16,949 nt of DNA, taken from contig CAYWSH010000070.1 of NCBI GenBank assembly GCA_964460655.1, positions 1-16,949 of the forward strand. The letters are read 5' to 3'. Shown in pieces: positions 15,009-16,949 of this stretch. The notes beneath the pieces are model-generated. The model ran no database searches. It was not told the DNA's origin and saw nothing but the letters and a program-made list of their open reading frames with translations. Position 1 is the stretch's first letter; each line of letters begins with the position of its first letter. A program made the position numbers and the translations under genes. The stretch comes from CAVUAF01 sp964460655 (GTDB taxonomy: Bacteria; Acidobacteriota; Terriglobia; Terriglobales; Acidobacteriaceae).

Positions 15009-15986
15009 ATGCCCGCCGTCACCTATCTCGAAGCCATCCGCCAGGGAATATGGGAGGAGATGGAGCGCGACCCGAACGTCTTCTGCCTGGGCGAAGACAT
15101 CGGCATCTACGGCGGTGCATTCAAAGTGACGGAAGGCTTCATCGACCGCTTTGGCGCGGAGCGCGTCATCGATACGCCGATCGCCGAGATGGCGATCGTC
15201 AGCGCGGCCTACGGCGCGGCACTCACCGGCCTGCGTCCGGTCGCGGAATTCCAATTCATCGATTTCATCTCGTGCGCGTTCAACCAGATCACCAACGTGC
15301 TGGCGAAATCGCACTATCGCTGGGGAGCGCCGGCGCCCGTCGTGCTGCGCGGGCCGTGCGGCGGCAACGTGCACGGTGGGCCATTCCACTCGCAGAATCC
15401 CGAGATGTACTTCGTGCACACGCCGGGACTCAAAGTCGTCTGCCCCGCAACGCCGACCGATTGCTACGGCCTCATCAAGGCGGCCATCCGCGACAACAAT
15501 CCCGTGCTCTTCTTCGAGCACAAGTTCCTGTATCGCCGCATCAAGGAAGAGCTGCCGGCCGATCCGGGATTCACTGTACCCCTCGGGAAAGCACGGGTCG
15601 CGCGCAGCGGCGGCGACGTCTCCATCATTACTTATGCGGCCATGCTGCATGTTGCACTCGAAGCCGCCGAAGCGCTCGCAAAAGAAGGCATCGAGCTCGA
15701 GATCGTCGATCTGCGTACGCTGTTGCCGCTCGACCGTGAAGCCATCGTCGCCACGGTGCAGCGCACGAACAAAGTCATCATCCTGCACGAGGACACGAAG
15801 ACCGGCGGTATCGCGGGCGAGATCGCCGCCATCATCAACGAAGAATGTTTTGACGATCTCGACGGTCCCATCGTGCGCATCACGGCGCTCGATACGCCGG
15901 TGCCGTTCTCGCCACCGCTGGAAGAATTCTTCCTGCCGAAGATATCCGATGTGGTCGAGAAGGCGCGCTGGCTGGCGAAGTACTGA
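15009..15986 (+). CDS. pdhB: 2-oxoacid dehydrogenase E1 beta subunit
   Basis: The partner of the upstream E1 alpha in an alpha2-beta2 enzyme; 325 residues, the usual size. The N-terminal pyrimidine-binding half carries LGEDIGIYGGAFKVT (27-41), DTPIAEMAIVSAAYG with the THDP-activating Glu60 (55-69), and FIDFI. GPFHSQNPE follows with the active-site His127, then TPGLKVVCPATP. The C-terminal half has VDLRTLLPLD and HEDTKTGGIAGEIAA, typical of the transketolase C-terminal domain. The ATG lies 5 nt after the alpha stop with no clear ribosome site, implying translational coupling. The true E1 partner E2 begins at 16838, separated by repeats and two small genes. Confidence 0.94.
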   Translation: MPAVTYLEAIRQGIWEEMERDPNVFCLGEDIGIYGGAFKVTEGFIDRFGAERVIDTPIAEMAIVSAAYGAALTGLRPVAEFQFIDFISCAFNQITNVLAKSHYRWGAPAPVVLRGPCGGNVHGGPFHSQNPEMYFVHTPGLKVVCPATPTDCYGLIKAAIRDNNPVLFFEHKFLYRRIKEELPADPGFTVPLGKARVARSGGDVSIITYAAMLHVALEAAEALAKEGIELEIVDLRTLLPLDREAIVATVQRTNKVIILHEDTKTGGIAGEIAAIINEECFDDLDGPIVRITALDTPVPFSPPLEEFFLPKISDVVEKARWLAKY

Positions 15987-15999
15987 ACATCTTCGCCGA

Positions 16000-16046
16000 G
16001 TCATCCTGAAGGCCGCGGTTTTGCGGCCGAAGGATCTACGGGTTTT
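16000..16046 (+). repeat. REP-like hairpin element, copy A
   Basis: GTCATCCTGAAGGCCGC, GGTTTT, GCGGCCGAAGGATC, then TACGGGTTTT. The stem GGCCGC/GCGGCC is longer than in copies B and C but keeps the outer TCCT/AGGA pair and the GA mismatch zone. It sits 13 nt after the pdhB stop and could act in termination or mRNA protection. Confidence 0.85.
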
Positions 16047-16050
16047 CGCC

Positions 16051-16092
16051 GTCATCCTGAGGCCTGCTTTTGGCCGAAGGATCTACGGGTTT
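16051..16092 (+). repeat. REP-like hairpin element, copy B (tandem with copy A)
   Basis: GTCATCCTGAGGCC, TGCTTTT, GGCCGAAGGATC, then TACGGGTTT. It directly follows copy A with a 4-nt gap and has the same tail, so the pair is a tandem duplication or a typical REP doublet. Confidence 0.85.
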
Positions 16093-16111
16093 GGTTTTTC
16101 GCTTGGGTGGA

Positions 16112-16129
16112 GCAGGGCTTCAGCCCTGC
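16112..16129 (+). repeat. Perfect palindromic hairpin (GCAGGGCTTCAGCCCTGC)
   Basis: An 18-nt hairpin with GCAGGGC paired to GCCCTGC around TTCA. It belongs to the dispersed GGGCTTCAGCCC class. With the hairpin at 16149-16164 it fills the gap before the EVE gene. Confidence 0.75.
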
Positions 16130-16148
16130 AGCGGCGAGCGTGAAAGTA

Positions 16149-16164
16149 AGCGGCTTTAGCCGCT
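16149..16164 (+). repeat. Perfect palindromic hairpin (AGCGGCTTTAGCCGCT)
   Basis: A 7-bp stem with TT at the centre, directly abutting GAGG at 16165-16168, the ribosome site of the EVE gene. The repeat's end has apparently been used as a ribosome site, and stem formation next to it could affect translation. Confidence 0.75.
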
Positions 16165-16173
16165 GAGGTAACG

Positions 16174-16551
16174 ATGCCCTACTTACTAAAGACCGAGCCC
16201 TCCACCTATTCCTTCGCCGACCTGCAACGCGAGAAGCAGACCGTGTGGGACGGCGTGAACAATCCCGTCGCGCGTCGGAATCTCGCCGCCATGCAGCCCG
16301 GCGACGAGCTCGTCATCTATCACACGGGCGACGAGAAGAGCGCCGTCGGCACCGCGACCGTCGTGTCCGTTGATACGTCGGACGCGAAGAACCCCTCCGT
16401 GAAGATCAAAGCCGGTAAGCCGCTGAACGCCGTCACGCTCGCCACGATGAAGGCGAACAAGCTTTTCGCCGACTCCCCGTTGATCCGTCAAGGACGCCTC
16501 TCCGTGGTCCGGCTCACCGTACCGCAGTTCGCGTTCCTCACCGGCGCCTGA
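16174..16551 (+). CDS. EVE-domain (PUA-like) protein, 125 aa
   Basis: A single EVE domain running from residue 1 to nearly the end: MPYLLKTEPSTYSFADLQRE, TVWDGVNNPVARRNLAAMQP, then GDELVIYHTGDEKSAVG. The sequence then holds VTLATMKAN and SPLIRQGRLSVVRLT. These are the EVE family hallmarks (YWLLKTEP, WDGVRNxxARxNL, GD..IYHTG). EVE domains belong to the YTH/PUA fold and read modified bases in DNA or RNA; this has been tied to restriction of modified phage DNA, but stand-alone EVE proteins are also widespread housekeeping genes. At 125 residues it is a little shorter than usual (about 135-155), ending after the core. GAGG at 16165-16168 lies 5 nt before the ATG. No restriction genes are near. 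Confidence 0.92.
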   Translation: MPYLLKTEPSTYSFADLQREKQTVWDGVNNPVARRNLAAMQPGDELVIYHTGDEKSAVGTATVVSVDTSDAKNPSVKIKAGKPLNAVTLATMKANKLFADSPLIRQGRLSVVRLTVPQFAFLTGA

Positions 16552-16555
16552 CCCT

Positions 16556-16590
16556 CTTAGCGTCCTTGGCGTCCTCTGCGGTTTGCCTTT
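16556..16590 (+). repeat. Degenerate copy of the GCGTCCTCTGCG repeat
   Basis: TCTTAGCGTCCTTGGCGTC followed by CTCTGCGGTTTG shows the same 9-nt periodic GCGTCCTNG units as 1592-1618 but without an inverted partner. It lies between the EVE stop and the next small gene. Confidence 0.6.
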
Positions 16591-16616
16591 GCCTTCGTGC
16601 GCGCATCCAATCACTC

Positions 16617-16754
16617 ATGATCAGGAAAACACCCGAAGGTTACGTCCTCTACTCCAAGTCGAAGCCGCGCAAGCGCCTCGGCGGTCCCTACAAGACGCGC
16701 GCGCAGGCGGTGAAGCGCGAACGCCAGGTGCAATTCTTCAAGCGCGCCGCTTAA
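16617..16754 (+). CDS. Small basic conserved protein, 45 aa
   Basis: The product begins MIRKTPEGYVLYSKSKPRKR, then LGGPYKTRAQAVKRERQ and VQFFKRAA. It is strongly basic. The pattern GYVLYS..KP.K.LGG.YKTRA.A.KRERQV.FFK recalls a widespread short family of unknown function found in bacteria and phages, with a predicted beta-hairpin plus helix (recollection). No ribosome site precedes ATG 16617; the preceding bases are a repeat copy. An upstream in-frame TTG at 16566 would start inside the repeat and is not used here. No function is proposed. Confidence 0.7.
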   Translation: MIRKTPEGYVLYSKSKPRKRLGGPYKTRAQAVKRERQVQFFKRAA

Positions 16755-16755
16755 G

Positions 16756-16790
16756 TGGTTCTCTGCGTCCTCGGCGCCTCGGCGGTGAAA
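16756..16790 (+). repeat. Degenerate copy of the GCGTCCTCTGCG repeat upstream of E2
   Basis: GGTTCTCTGCGTCCTCGGCG followed by CCTCGGCGGTGAAA repeats the TCTCTGCGTCCTCNGCG core of 1592-1618. It merges directly into the TATAAT at 16791, so the promoter of the E2 gene partly derives from, or was joined to, a repeat copy. Confidence 0.6.
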
Positions 16791-16796
16791 TATAAT
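16791..16796 (+). promoter_or_regulatory. Perfect -10 promoter element (TATAAT) for the E2 gene
   Basis: TATAAT lies 41 nt before ATG 16838, at the edge of a repeat copy. A transcript from about 16803 would carry a 35-nt leader with the ribosome site GAGGA (16829-16833). No good -35 box is seen. Confidence 0.55.
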
Positions 16797-16837
16797 GTCC
16801 AGTTTGCCGCGCGCCGCTACGCGCAACCGAGGACCGT

Positions 16838-16949
16838 ATGCCTACCGACGTCGTCATGCCGCAGATGGGCGAATCCATCTTTGAGGGCACCATCACCAAG
16901 TGGCTGAAGAAGCCGGGCGACAAAGTCCAGCGCGACGAGCCGCTCTTCG
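16838..16949 (+). CDS. 2-oxoacid dehydrogenase E2 (dihydrolipoyl acyltransferase), N-terminal lipoyl domain, partial
   Basis: Only the first 37 residues are present before the right edge. They start MPTDVVMPQMGESIFEGTIT and continue KWLKKPGDKVQRDEPLF, the first half of a biotinyl/lipoyl domain; the lipoylated DKA loop lies beyond the window. GAGGA (16829-16833) precedes the ATG by 4 nt. The MPQMGES..EGTI form is common to E2 of 2-oxoglutarate and branched-chain/pyruvate complexes of this type. The nearby two-subunit E1 (13756-15986), lpdA and lipB indicate E2 of the same complex, though its distance and separate promoter leave room for independent control. pdhC or sucB cannot be chosen from this fragment. 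Confidence 0.9.
   Translation, partial: MPTDVVMPQMGESIFEGTITKWLKKPGDKVQRDEPLF

Noticed and set aside
14994..16055. 353-aa minus-strand open frame opposite E1-beta
   Set aside because: Shadow of pdhB, running into the REP repeats at its start.
16174..16551. EVE gene as part of a defence island
   Set aside because: No restriction, methylase, CRISPR or other defence gene is adjacent; stand-alone EVE proteins are common, so the link is not supported.

Overview
The window is GC-rich (Shine-Dalgarno start sites, many GTG/TTG starts) and comes from a free-living bacterium with its own arginine synthesis, glycogen synthesis and a two-subunit (alpha/beta E1) 2-oxoacid dehydrogenase. The gene mix and the interspersed hairpin repeats (TCATCCTGAGGCC..GGCCGAAGGATC, GCGTCCTCTGCG, GCGGCTTTAGCCGC) remind me of Acidobacteriota (Koribacter/Terriglobia type). 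That is an inference from memory; there is no rRNA here to confirm it. No rRNA, tRNA, CRISPR array or transposase was seen.

Layout. 1-577 (minus): the N-terminus of glgC and a small hypothetical gene. 676-1442 (plus): a two-gene unit, a small membrane protein and a basic conserved protein. 1443-1618: a gene-free block built of nested inverted repeats. 1619-9306 (minus): a tightly packed arginine operon, argR-argC-argB-argD-argF-argH-argA-like GNAT-argJ. Every junction overlaps or abuts, and the operon sits behind a promoter with a textbook ARG box at 9320-9337. argG is absent. 9459-10715 (minus): an HNH nuclease resembling the HNH domain of eukaryotic ZRANB3, a 46-bp inverted repeat, and a polytopic membrane protein.

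10796-16949 (plus): a 2-oxoacid dehydrogenase and lipoylation region. It holds lpdA (E3), a hicB antitoxin with a frameshifted hicA toxin, lipB (octanoyl transferase), an 85-aa hypothetical, E1-alpha, E1-beta, an EVE-domain protein, a 45-aa basic protein and the lipoyl-domain start of the E2 subunit. LipB would lipoylate E2, E1 would load it, and Lpd would reoxidise it, so the block encodes one machine plus its modification enzyme. The HicBA remnant sits between lpdA and lipB.

Most interesting points: (i) the ZRANB3-like HNH protein; (ii) the ARG box combined with an ArgR start better placed at GTG 9306; (iii) argR and argC in the same frame, separated only by one amber codon followed by a TTG start; (iv) hicA broken by an apparent CG-dinucleotide loss; (v) three genes whose -10 hexamer lies 6-7 nt before ATG, suggesting leaderless mRNAs; (vi) a REP-like hairpin family with conserved tandem G-A mismatches.
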